A stretch of 41,593 bases of DNA, from contig NZ_FOVW01000015.1 in the NCBI RefSeq assembly GCF_900115305.1, positions 1 through 41,593 on the forward strand, in the 5' to 3' direction. The translations under genes and the position numbers were made by a program. Position 1 is the stretch's first letter. Each line of letters opens with the position of its first letter. This document shows, in pieces, positions 34,601-41,593 of the stretch. The notes beneath the pieces are model-generated. The model worked only from the letters and a program-made list of their open reading frames with translations. It was not told where the DNA came from and searched no databases. Source of the DNA: Algoriphagus ornithinivorans (GTDB lineage: Bacteria; Bacteroidota; Bacteroidia; Cytophagales; Cyclobacteriaceae).

Positions 34601-36000
34601 AAATCCAGGAGATTGGCTTAAGAAATAATGAATTAGAGCAAATTCAGGAGTCAGGAATTTTTGATTTAACTCAATTGAGGATTTTGAAACCTGATTTTAA
34701 AATCTTTTTGGACAGTATATCTACCCAAATAAAAAATGAAAACTTTAAAGAGTTTAAGGTCAAAGATGGCTTGGTTAATTCAATAATGCTGCAAAACATC
34801 AACTTGAATCAGGGCAATTTTGAGTTTTTTTCAAAATCAAAAAATCCATTAAATGGACTGGCTTTCAAGGATGTTGATTTATCATTAAAGAAGCTAAATC
34901 TTGATTTATTGAATTTGGAAGAAAATATCAGTCCTGAATTACTTTTCAAGAAGCAGTTGGAGTTTAGTCTCAAAGATTACAATTATTATTTGCCGGATAG
35001 TATGGAGCTGTTTTCCATTGGGAGTTTTTCCTACGCTGGTGCGAATTTAGTTTTTGAAAAAGTGAGGTTTAGACCAGCGATGGGTAGATATAATTACTTG
35101 AGGAAAAAGGGCTTTCAAACAGATGCAATTGATCTCTTTTTGGATAGAATAGAAGTTGGGGGCTTAAATTTTGAACGCATTTTTGCCAACCAGGGCTATC
35201 AAGCAAAAAAGCTTAATTTGGATGGGATGCGCTTGGATGTATTCAGGGACAAACGATTGCCTTCACGGCCTAATGCCTACAAACCTATGCCTCAGGATTT
35301 ATTAAGAAATGCTTCCATCCGGGCTTTGGTAGACTCTATTCAATTAAGAAACGGCTTAATACGATATCAGGAGTTTACTCCTGGGGCTCAGCTACCTGGT
35401 CAAGTGAGTTTTCATAATATGAATGCTTCAATTGTTCCATTTGCAATGAGTTTGGAAGGAGAGAAGCATCCAATTGATTCATTCCAGGTAATTGCGACGA
35501 CCGACTTGATGGGAGAAGGGAAAGTTGAAATGAACTCTACCTATTACTTTTCAGCTGGATCTCCTATTAATTTATCTTTCAAAATGGGAGAAATGCCCCT
35601 AGAATATGTCAATGATATTTTAAGTAAAGGTGCGTTTGTTAAAGCCCGATCTGGAAAAGTGAATTCGGCTGATTGGTACTTCAAATTGACAGATGAAGAG
35701 GCTATTGGAAAAATGACCTTTTTATATGAGGGATTGAAGGTGGATTTATTGGACTCCTTGACTTTGGAAAAAGGGACTGGGAAAGTGGCATTTGAATCAT
35801 TTTTAGCCAATACATTGATTAAAAATAACAACCCAAGAAGGCTTTTGGGAAATATTGTTTCCTCTGATATTTACTTTAAAAGAGATAAAACCAAGTTCAT
35901 TTTCAATACTTGGTGGAAAGCAACCCTTACAGGATTGAAAGGAAGTATGGGATTAGGGCAACCACAGATGCCAGTGAGGCGAAAAGAAGAGGAGGAATAA
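31663..36000 (+). CDS. Giant AsmA/DUF748-like inner-membrane-anchored protein
   Basis: This 1445-residue protein has a basic N-terminus, a single membrane helix at about 20-44 and a very long periplasmic part made of repeated beta-rich segments (LSINKGKFLTYHLEDS, LNIGEFDLRQGEVQFQN, VSIDSVSFQEGKFNFSD, INLNQGNFEFFSKSKN). Each repeat has the pattern of a strand pair followed by a phrase on 'levels' of the chain. The last 150 residues (FVKARSGKVNSADWYFKLTD, RRLLGNIVSSDIYFKRDKT) are the best-conserved AsmA-type C-terminal part. AsmA/TamB/YhdP-like proteins are bridge-like grooves that move phospholipids between membranes, so lipid transport to the outer membrane is a reasonable inference. The exact subfamily is uncertain. 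It is monocistronic, with an overlapping terminator. Confidence 0.7.
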   Translation: MIKSFKEKISKHPLRKKVLRVLMIVFLALIFLEFLIYFGSNLLLVNWTRTKLNEATGGVYEVDFNRLNFSLLRRGVFLNGIIMRPVSLENAGEDQVLFDFTLDELALKNIWYDWSEKVFIIGNIKLDNPNLSLELSESTISNAKERDSLKVSQVKRLENEIKKSIQRIPFGGIFINRVEIDHADLFFLNFLSQKSINAKNTRLIIEDIDWTSSEEWKTPFNAKGFEFDLDQVEFLLPDGIHTIYADEVFVTSLENQIQIEKFQLRSDKTIESFAYYDMDLDQLRVGNVELNKAFMESDLEIDEIILNSPDFKVIRSDNPKKNQNQNGDLNDLITGLLKSFYVKELSINKGKFLTYHLEDSLENRIEVSDLNFKMVKFYLGDDQSRKDNQFFHGEDASMELGDLTLYLSDQVHLIKGKKVMASSFLDRIQVKGFEIKPRDSTILIKRPHQLIDIRLNELLFSEANLKKLYNQGVLDVEKLEIISPKVQVTDLEADSGIEERKGRGASLLMGYLNELNIGEFDLRQGEVQFQNQSGIRSDDIGFDQFSLFLENVRFSPDTAMQLRDILLADEMILSLDKYKLKLRDNLHIFSADKIIIDSKKSLIDVQNFSLKPESRANIQSVLDTYKKTVAVDLKVPSFRVEGVDIKKALLDQELYIKQILVPRPELTYTKYRDRSQKREANQLDSAEGIRELLESYFAKVSIDSVSFQEGKFNFSDLSGKREISFVEEDLSLTLKGFYMDNLGNYDESKTFFSDEIILNLADYSFSLARGDYDVTTSNLVFNTKNRTLVIDTLRLMPGDNLRSKLSLSLILPKVSFEGIDLEDFLFDNRLDLDKLNVVGSTISLEINPAIESKNSPINPRVRRSLDFIKVGEISALNSDFRLNYIQGQTDLQSIQTSFDITVADFYLDEQANREMDLSGLFKQISIGINDFSFALPDSVHSVRLSNLTFDTEQDETILSGIEILPLKPLSLTNGPVFQGKIQEIGLRNNELEQIQESGIFDLTQLRILKPDFKIFLDSISTQIKNENFKEFKVKDGLVNSIMLQNINLNQGNFEFFSKSKNPLNGLAFKDVDLSLKKLNLDLLNLEENISPELLFKKQLEFSLKDYNYYLPDSMELFSIGSFSYAGANLVFEKVRFRPAMGRYNYLRKKGFQTDAIDLFLDRIEVGGLNFERIFANQGYQAKKLNLDGMRLDVFRDKRLPSRPNAYKPMPQDLLRNASIRALVDSIQLRNGLIRYQEFTPGAQLPGQVSFHNMNASIVPFAMSLEGEKHPIDSFQVIATTDLMGEGKVEMNSTYYFSAGSPINLSFKMGEMPLEYVNDILSKGAFVKARSGKVNSADWYFKLTDEEAIGKMTFLYEGLKVDLLDSLTLEKGTGKVAFESFLANTLIKNNNPRRLLGNIVSSDIYFKRDKTKFIFNTWWKATLTGLKGSMGLGQPQMPVRRKEEEE

Positions 36001-36014
36001 AATCCTCCTCTTTT
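35987..36014 (+). terminator. Rho-independent terminator overlapping the end of the AsmA-like gene
   Basis: A 10-bp perfect stem AAGAGGAGGA (35987-35996) / TCCTCCTCTT (36003-36012) with a 6-nt loop is followed by T. Its 5' arm is formed by the last codons (Lys-Glu-Glu-Glu-Glu), so the stop codon sits in the loop. Confidence 0.8.
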
Positions 36015-36200
36015 AATTTTTTATTATGCTTACCCGCTTTTTTATTAAGTAAAAAAGTAAAAGGGAGTATCAGTTGAAAGTATTATAATCCGGAAGCTTC
36101 TGACTTCAGTCGCCTTTGTTGAGGGAAGTAGAAGTATTCGATCGGTCAATCAAAGAAATAAGGTAAGTGGCAAGATTGCGGTTAATCAGATTTTTTAAAC

Positions 36201-39200
36201 CTATTTCCTAATCAGTTTGATTTGTTGCTGATGGTTTCCCCAGATCAATTGAATGATAAATAAGCCATGATCAATGTCTCGGAGATGGTAATTGACTTTT
36301 TCAGAAACCTCCTCAGTTGATCTAACAGTATATGTTTCGGTCACACCTTTAGCATCAGATATCCTTATAACAATTGGTTCATCATTATAAACTGATGTAT
36401 TCAGAAGTGATAGACTAACCGGCTCATTTCTGTTGCTTGGATTAGGGTAAGCAACCCAGTATGAATTTCCTGAGATAGGTTCTACCTGAATAGATTTCAC
36501 TTTGCTGTAGGCGAATTTTCCATCAAAATCGAACTGCTTCAATCTATAGTAAATAATGCCTCCTGAAGCAGGAAGATTTTCATCCTTAAATTGATATTCT
36601 ACGGATTCATTGGAATAACCTTGTCCTTTAACAGTGCCTATTTTTTGCCAATTAGCTACGCCATTAATAGAACGTTCAATCTCAAAATGAGAGTTTTCCC
36701 ACTCTTTAGAAGTTGCCCATTTGAGCAACCCTTTTTGATCAGACTCCAGATAGGAAGCTTCAAAGTAGAGGTATTCTACTTCAAGGATTCGGAAGTTAAG
36801 GAAAGTGATGTAAACTACTCCATTTCCGCCTCTACCTCCTCCGAAATAGCCTGCGCCACCTCCAGAGCCTGTTTTATTAGTTCCTGGAGTTCCGACTGGG
36901 TTTGTTCCGCTTAAGTTACCGCTCCCTCCAATTCTTACTCCACCTGCCGAACCTCCTTCTCCGATTTTATCTGTCCCATTAAAGAATCGACCAATTCCAC
37001 CGCCTCCTGCTCCAAAATATCTCAAGGAATCACCTAGGGTTAGAACTATTCCATCGCCGCCTCTACCACCTTCTCCTTGACCATTCCCAGCGGCTTTACC
37101 ATGCTGTCCATCGTCAGCAGGTGCAGGTTTCCAAGGTGTCAGTCCACCACCTCCGCCACCTGCGACTGAATTTTGAGGTTCACTATAATCACCATTTCCA
37201 CCAGGATTGCCGAGATAGACAGTTGAATTTGCTCCACTGTACGTTATATTCATTCTAGTACCTCCAAGACCTTCCGATTTCGTCGGTGCTGGAGTAGCAC
37301 TACCTCCTCCCCCTGAAGCTCCTGTACCCCCTAGATTGTTAGCCCTTGAGGCTCCTCCTCCACCTCCTGGTACATTTATATTTATTGGGTTTCCATCTAT
37401 AGATCCAGTAAAGGATGAAGGGTTTCCTGGAAATCCATTAGCATCAACTGTTGGTGCTCCAGGGCCACCAGTTCCTACCCCAATGTTAAAAACTGTATTT
37501 GCAGGTAGGCCGTTTGGATTAGAGGTTGTAAATGTTTGCCTAATCAAAGCGCCAGAGCCCCCACCACCTGAACCTTCGCCACTACCTCCGCCTCCACCAG
37601 CACTTCCTACATATACAGTAAATCCAGCTAACCCAACAGGTGCAGTCCAACTACAATCCCGCATAAATTCTATTACTGTAGTTCCAGATTTGGACCCATC
37701 ATCAATTATTTTGATACAATCAGTGTCATCGGCATCTGGGCAAGAATATGAGATAATCACTAGTCCATTTCCTCCAACACCTCTGTTCCCTCCTTTCTTT
37801 CCTCCACCGCCTCCTGGTGAAGAACCGTTTACGCCATCTGTACCTGCAGATCCTCCTAAGGGTCCTCCTCCTTTACCTCCATTCGAACCTAATCCACTGG
37901 CTCCGTTACTACCACCAAATCGTGGATCGAAAGTTCCTCCTGGTGCGTTGTTTACATTACCTCTGGAACCCCCAGTAGCGTATACCAAACTGTTTGCAAT
38001 TGGATCAGGTAGACTAGAGTCTCTTGTAACATACGTTGTATTTCCATTTCCATTAATTGCCCCCCCTGCTCCTACAAATATTCCTAAAGGTTGGCCTGGA
38101 GTAACAGGAATATTTTGACGAATAGAGTAACCTCCTCCGCCTCCTCCAAAATCATCACCACCACCACCGCCACCATAGACTTCTATGGTAATGCTGTATA
38201 CATTTGCTGGAACATAAAAAGTGCTATTTGCACCATAGACGGCAGAACAAACTCCAAAATAAGTCGTCGGTTTGTCACTGAAGGTTGTTGTACATAAATC
38301 AGAATCTCTTTTTAAACTTATTATCCTTACCGTGTAAGTATCGGTATTGCTGCTAATTGGTATTGTGCTAAAAACACCTCTTCCGTTATTCACCGTTGCG
38401 GTAGCAGTATGAGTTGTAAATGCTCCACTTGCCTGTCTGATTTCATATGAAACTTGGTATGTTCCATTTATCATGGTGCTGGCATTTCCGTAGAAAAATA
38501 CTGTGGCATTTCCGTTTATAGTAGTTGCCGAAACAGAGGAAACCGCTGTTATCTCGTAGGTAGGGACTACATGAATTGTTCCTGTTGCAGTCAAACCATT
38601 TATGCAATTCCCAGATAATGGAATGCTATAATTATAGAGGCCTGGGGCTGCTGTACTCACGTTTCCTGAAAACTCGATATTTCCAGTAGAAGAATTAAAG
38701 TTAACATTTACTCCTGTCGGAAGTCCAGTTGGAGAGCCGATTCCACTTACTCCTGTTGTTGACTGAATAAAAGGTCTTAAAGTTGGTGAATTTATGCAAA
38801 CGGTCGGATAGTTTGGTGTTGGGAATGCAGGTTGTCCGCTGGCTGCTTGAGGCTGACCAACAGTGGCGAATGGTTCTACAGTGGTAGTGGAACTTGCGTT
38901 TGCAGTAGCTGTACAACCTGTTGAAGGTTCCCTGTATCTGACTGTTACTGTTTTTGGTCCAGTAGTCAACCACCTTACAGTCACAGAAGAGCTTGAACTT
39001 CCGGTGCCTCCAGAAACTATGGTATAATTAGTTCCAGCTGTCCCTGGTAGGGACCAAACATAATTCGATTTACCAGTTTGGGTAGTATAAGTAACATCCT
39101 GCTGAAGACAAACCAATGAGCCTGGTGAAGTAGTAAATGTTGGAACAGGTAAAGCATTTACTGTAAGGGTATTTGAGGCTGGTGTAGTAGCTGTACAATT

Positions 39201-41593
39201 ATTCGAGTTAGTATATCCAACTGTTACAGTTTTCGAACCAGATGTTAGCCAAGTTAAGGTAACTGTAGAGTTTGTGCTTCCAATTCCACCTGCAGTTATA
39301 TTGTAATCTGTACCAGCTATTCCAGGAATAGACCAGGAGTAATTACTTTGCCCCCCGCCTGATTGAGTAGTGTAAGTAACTGGTATTCCTACGCAAACCG
39401 GACCGGTTGGAGGTGTTATAAAGGTTGGTGTAGGTAATGAGTTGACAACAAGTGAATTGGTGGCCGAGACAGTAGCTGCGCAATTATTTGTGTCGGTATA
39501 CCTAACTGAAATATTCTTGGTTCCTGATGTTAACCAAGTTACGGTAACAGTATGATCAGTTGTACCAATGCCTCCTCCAGTAATCGTATAGTCTGTACCT
39601 GCAGTTCCAAATCCGGACCAAATATAATTGGATTGGCCACTTTGAGTCTGATAGGTAACAGAAGCCCCTACGCAAACAGGACCAGTTGGTGATGAGATAA
39701 ATGTAGGTGTTGGTAAAGCGTTAACAGTCATCGGTCCAGATATGGAGGAAGTCTGATCGGTGCCACAACTACTTGATACCACAACATAATAATATCTAAT
39801 TCCCGTAGAAGAGGATGGGGGAGTATAGGAGGAATTGGTAGCTCCTGATATTAGCGTGCCTGTTATATTATTGGCTGACGTATTGGAATACCATTGATAG
39901 TTCAGAGTTCCTGTACCTGTTGCCGTTACTGAAATAGGAGTAAAGCTCGATCCAAAGCAAATAGTTTGTGCACCTAAATTCTCTGTATTGATAGCTGTAG
40001 GTGGCGTAACTGTAAATGCCCCAGAAGTATTTGTTGGTACGGTGCCACAATTACTTTTGCCTGTAGCATAGTAATATGTGGTTCCCACATTATCAGTTGG
40101 AGGGGTATAACTGGAACTAGTTGCTCCAGGAATTAAAGTACCTCCAGTATTTGAGTTTGTTGTATTTCTGTACCATTGATAGGTAATGGTTCCTTCTCCT
40201 AAGGCTTGTACAGTAAGAGTGGGGGTAGTGAATGCACCACCCAAACAAGTTGATTGATTTGTAGTGTTTGGGTGTTGAGATATGGTTGTTACGGGTGGCG
40301 TCACTAAATGTTGTCCAGAAACATCGGAGGTTTCAGTCCCACAATTTCCTGTAACTATCACGTAATACCATGCAGATCCTTGTGTAGTGGATGGTGGAGT
40401 AAAAGATGCCGAATTCGCTCCGGTAACCGCTGTACCACCAACATTTGAGGCGACCGTGTTTCTATACCATTGATAAGTTAATCCTCCTCCAACAGCTGTT
40501 ACCGTTAAAGGCTCAAATCCATCACCAAAGCATTCTATGTCCAATGCTGTGGATGGATGAGAAGTTATAGCAGTGATTGGGTCAACGGTAACTACCACTG
40601 TGAAAGTCGAGCTTGAACAGGTACCGGAAATTGCTGTGATAGTATAAGTTGCAGTTTGTGGTGAATCCGTTGGGTTAACCAATGTCCCAGAAATGTTACT
40701 CGATCCTCCTCCTGCAGCTCCACCTGAAATTCCTCCTGTAACGGAAGGTGCAGACCATGAATAGGTAGTTCCTGCTGGAACTATTCCATTGGTCCCATTT
40801 GAGGGAGTAATTGAGAAGTTTGAGCCTGTACAAATTGAAATATTATAGTCATCAATATTAGGTCTAGGACTGACAGTAACCGTGACCGTGAAAGTCGAAC
40901 CAGTGCAGGAACCTGAAGTAGGGGTTACGGTATAAGTTACAGTCTGAGCAGTATTAGTTGAGTTGGTTAAAGTTCCTGAGATGGCATTTGCTCCCGATCC
41001 AGCAGCTCCGCCGGTGATTCCTGCAGGAAGTGAAGGTGCAGCCCACGAGTAGGTTGTTCCAGTCGGAACGACTCCGTTGGTACCGTTGGCAGGAGTTAAG
41101 GAGAATGAATCCCCACTACAAATGGTTGCCGTCAAATTGTTAACGGCAGGTCTAGGACTGACAGTAACCGTGACCGTGAAAGTCGAACCAGAGCAGGAAC
41201 CTGAAGTAGGGGTTACGGTATAAGTTACAGTCTGAGCAGTATTAGTTGAGTTGGTTAAATTTCCTGAGATGGCGGATGCATCACTGCCTGCAGCCCCTCC
41301 AGTGACCCCCCCAGTTACTGCGGGTGCCGACCAGGAGTATGTAGTTCCAGCCGGTACCACTCCATTGGTGCCGTTGGAAGGAGTTAAGGAGAAAGAGTCT
41401 CCGCTACAAACGGTTGCCGTCATGTTTGTCACAGCCGGTCTAGGACTGACAGTAACAGTGACCGTGAAAGGATTACCGGAGCAAGAACCTGAAGTAGGCG
41501 TTACAGTATAAGTTGCTGTCTGAGCAGTATTAGTTGAGTTGGTTAAGGTGCCTGTAATAGTGGTTACACCCGAACCTGCGGCACCTCCTGTGA
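36201..41593 (-). CDS. Giant repeat-rich T9SS-secreted adhesin (partial, 5' end outside window)
   Basis: The frame is open to the right edge of the window (about 1,796 codons visible), so the N-terminus is missing; the GTG at 41432 is an internal codon. From N to C: PKD-like units of 96 residues with ICSGDSFSLTP and TYTVTPTSGSCSGSTFTVTV; Ig-like units with TYQWYRNT and two Cys; further PKD-like units with PVCVGASVTYQTQSG; a non-repeat segment; a very Gly-rich region (about bases 36790-38180); a fibronectin-like module (LKWATSKEWENSHFEIERS); and a T9SS type A sorting domain (YPNPSNRNEP, then GLFIIQLIWGNHQQQIKLIR). It is probably a long surface fibre for adhesion or gliding, like SprB-type proteins. 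No catalytic domain is seen. The stop is TAG at 36201. Confidence 0.9.
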   Translation of the reverse strand, partial: TGGAAGSGVTTITGTLTNSTNTAQTATYTVTPTSGSCSGNPFTVTVTVSPRPAVTNMTATVCSGDSFSLTPSNGTNGVVPAGTTYSWSAPAVTGGVTGGAAGSDASAISGNLTNSTNTAQTVTYTVTPTSGSCSGSTFTVTVTVSPRPAVNNLTATICSGDSFSLTPANGTNGVVPTGTTYSWAAPSLPAGITGGAAGSGANAISGTLTNSTNTAQTVTYTVTPTSGSCTGSTFTVTVTVSPRPNIDDYNISICTGSNFSITPSNGTNGIVPAGTTYSWSAPSVTGGISGGAAGGGSSNISGTLVNPTDSPQTATYTITAISGTCSSSTFTVVVTVDPITAITSHPSTALDIECFGDGFEPLTVTAVGGGLTYQWYRNTVASNVGGTAVTGANSASFTPPSTTQGSAWYYVIVTGNCGTETSDVSGQHLVTPPVTTISQHPNTTNQSTCLGGAFTTPTLTVQALGEGTITYQWYRNTTNSNTGGTLIPGATSSSYTPPTDNVGTTYYYATGKSNCGTVPTNTSGAFTVTPPTAINTENLGAQTICFGSSFTPISVTATGTGTLNYQWYSNTSANNITGTLISGATNSSYTPPSSSTGIRYYYVVVSSSCGTDQTSSISGPMTVNALPTPTFISSPTGPVCVGASVTYQTQSGQSNYIWSGFGTAGTDYTITGGGIGTTDHTVTVTWLTSGTKNISVRYTDTNNCAATVSATNSLVVNSLPTPTFITPPTGPVCVGIPVTYTTQSGGGQSNYSWSIPGIAGTDYNITAGGIGSTNSTVTLTWLTSGSKTVTVGYTNSNNCTATTPASNTLTVNALPVPTFTTSPGSLVCLQQDVTYTTQTGKSNYVWSLPGTAGTNYTIVSGGTGSSSSSVTVRWLTTGPKTVTVRYREPSTGCTATANASSTTTVEPFATVGQPQAASGQPAFPTPNYPTVCINSPTLRPFIQSTTGVSGIGSPTGLPTGVNVNFNSSTGNIEFSGNVSTAAPGLYNYSIPLSGNCINGLTATGTIHVVPTYEITAVSSVSATTINGNATVFFYGNASTMINGTYQVSYEIRQASGAFTTHTATATVNNGRGVFSTIPISSNTDTYTVRIISLKRDSDLCTTTFSDKPTTYFGVCSAVYGANSTFYVPANVYSITIEVYGGGGGGDDFGGGGGGYSIRQNIPVTPGQPLGIFVGAGGAINGNGNTTYVTRDSSLPDPIANSLVYATGGSRGNVNNAPGGTFDPRFGGSNGASGLGSNGGKGGGPLGGSAGTDGVNGSSPGGGGGKKGGNRGVGGNGLVIISYSCPDADDTDCIKIIDDGSKSGTTVIEFMRDCSWTAPVGLAGFTVYVGSAGGGGGSGEGSGGGGSGALIRQTFTTSNPNGLPANTVFNIGVGTGGPGAPTVDANGFPGNPSSFTGSIDGNPININVPGGGGGASRANNLGGTGASGGGGSATPAPTKSEGLGGTRMNITYSGANSTVYLGNPGGNGDYSEPQNSVAGGGGGGLTPWKPAPADDGQHGKAAGNGQGEGGRGGDGIVLTLGDSLRYFGAGGGGIGRFFNGTDKIGEGGSAGGVRIGGSGNLSGTNPVGTPGTNKTGSGGGAGYFGGGRGGNGVVYITFLNFRILEVEYLYFEASYLESDQKGLLKWATSKEWENSHFEIERSINGVANWQKIGTVKGQGYSNESVEYQFKDENLPASGGIIYYRLKQFDFDGKFAYSKVKSIQVEPISGNSYWVAYPNPSNRNEPVSLSLLNTSVYNDEPIVIRISDAKGVTETYTVRSTEEVSEKVNYHLRDIDHGLFIIQLIWGNHQQQIKLIRK
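40573..41593 (-). repeat. Tandem 288-bp DNA repeats encoding PKD-like units
   Basis: The sequence GGTCTAGGACTGACAGTAAC-like starts recur at 40861, 41149 and 41437, exactly 288 bases (96 codons) apart. Over the first 120 or so bases the units at 40861 and 41149 differ at only two positions, while the unit before 40861 is clearly diverged. The near-identity continues to the window edge, so more copies probably lie beyond it. Confidence 0.85.

Noticed and set aside
37336..38118. Open frame of 260 codons on the plus strand, extremely rich in Pro
   Set aside because: It is the antisense image of the Gly-rich region of the adhesin (GGN codons read backwards as NCC). It has no promoter or start context and is enclosed in a clear real gene.
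41430..41432. GTG at 41432 as the start of the adhesin
   Set aside because: The frame continues upstream through another complete repeat to the window edge, so the true start lies outside.

Overview
The window looks like the chromosome of a member of the Bacteroidota, most likely the Cytophagales (Algoriphagus/Cyclobacteriaceae-like). The reasons are two secreted proteins with type IX secretion (T9SS) type A C-terminal sorting domains, an Oar-like TonB-dependent receptor, a DUF4105/Lnb protein, AT-rich DNA, almost no Shine-Dalgarno sequences, and promoter boxes of the TTG-N(17-23)-TAnnTTTG type known for this phylum. Genus is an inference from protein style only.

Layout. Bases 1-5850: the end of an OmpA-type protein, then three minus-strand genes, each followed by its own hairpin terminator (RluF-type pseudouridine synthase, a giant VPS10/BNR propeller protein, an M23 peptidase). 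Bases 6183-9029: aspS and a convergent YhhN membrane protein. Bases 9030-12347: a monocistronic TonB-dependent receptor. Bases 12599-18904: a tight operon of an alpha/beta hydrolase and a complete RND tripartite efflux pump (adaptor, permease, outer-membrane channel). Bases 18998-24634: MltF transglycosylase, convergent with RidA and a GntP permease, then a T9SS surface protein. Bases 24678-30617: an Lnb-type protein, uvrB, an AlbA_2 protein, a PLP enzyme of the ACC deaminase/D-cysteine desulfhydrase family, and an RluD-type synthase. Bases 31663-36000: a giant AsmA-like membrane protein. Bases 36201-41593: the 3' part of a very large repeat-rich T9SS adhesin that runs off the right edge.

The most unusual part is the roughly 1 kb non-coding stretch 30618-31662. 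It carries two tRNA-like genes (30887-31012 and 31463-31586) that are nearly identical in the cloverleaf body. Both fold as class II tRNAs, with a Leu-like D arm and a canonical T arm, but the anticodon loop reads CTGTCTC (nominal GUC, Asp) and the discriminator base is G, both Asp-like. Both have an oversized, divergent variable region of 57 and 55 nt. All three substitutions between the two bodies preserve base pairing, one of them as a true two-sided covariation. Each copy has its own Rho-independent terminator, and copy 1 has a near-ideal promoter. This is the best candidate for an undescribed RNA in the window.

The rest is largely housekeeping and envelope biology: RNA modification, aminoacylation and DNA repair on one side, and lipoprotein, peptidoglycan, outer-membrane, efflux and T9SS functions on the other.
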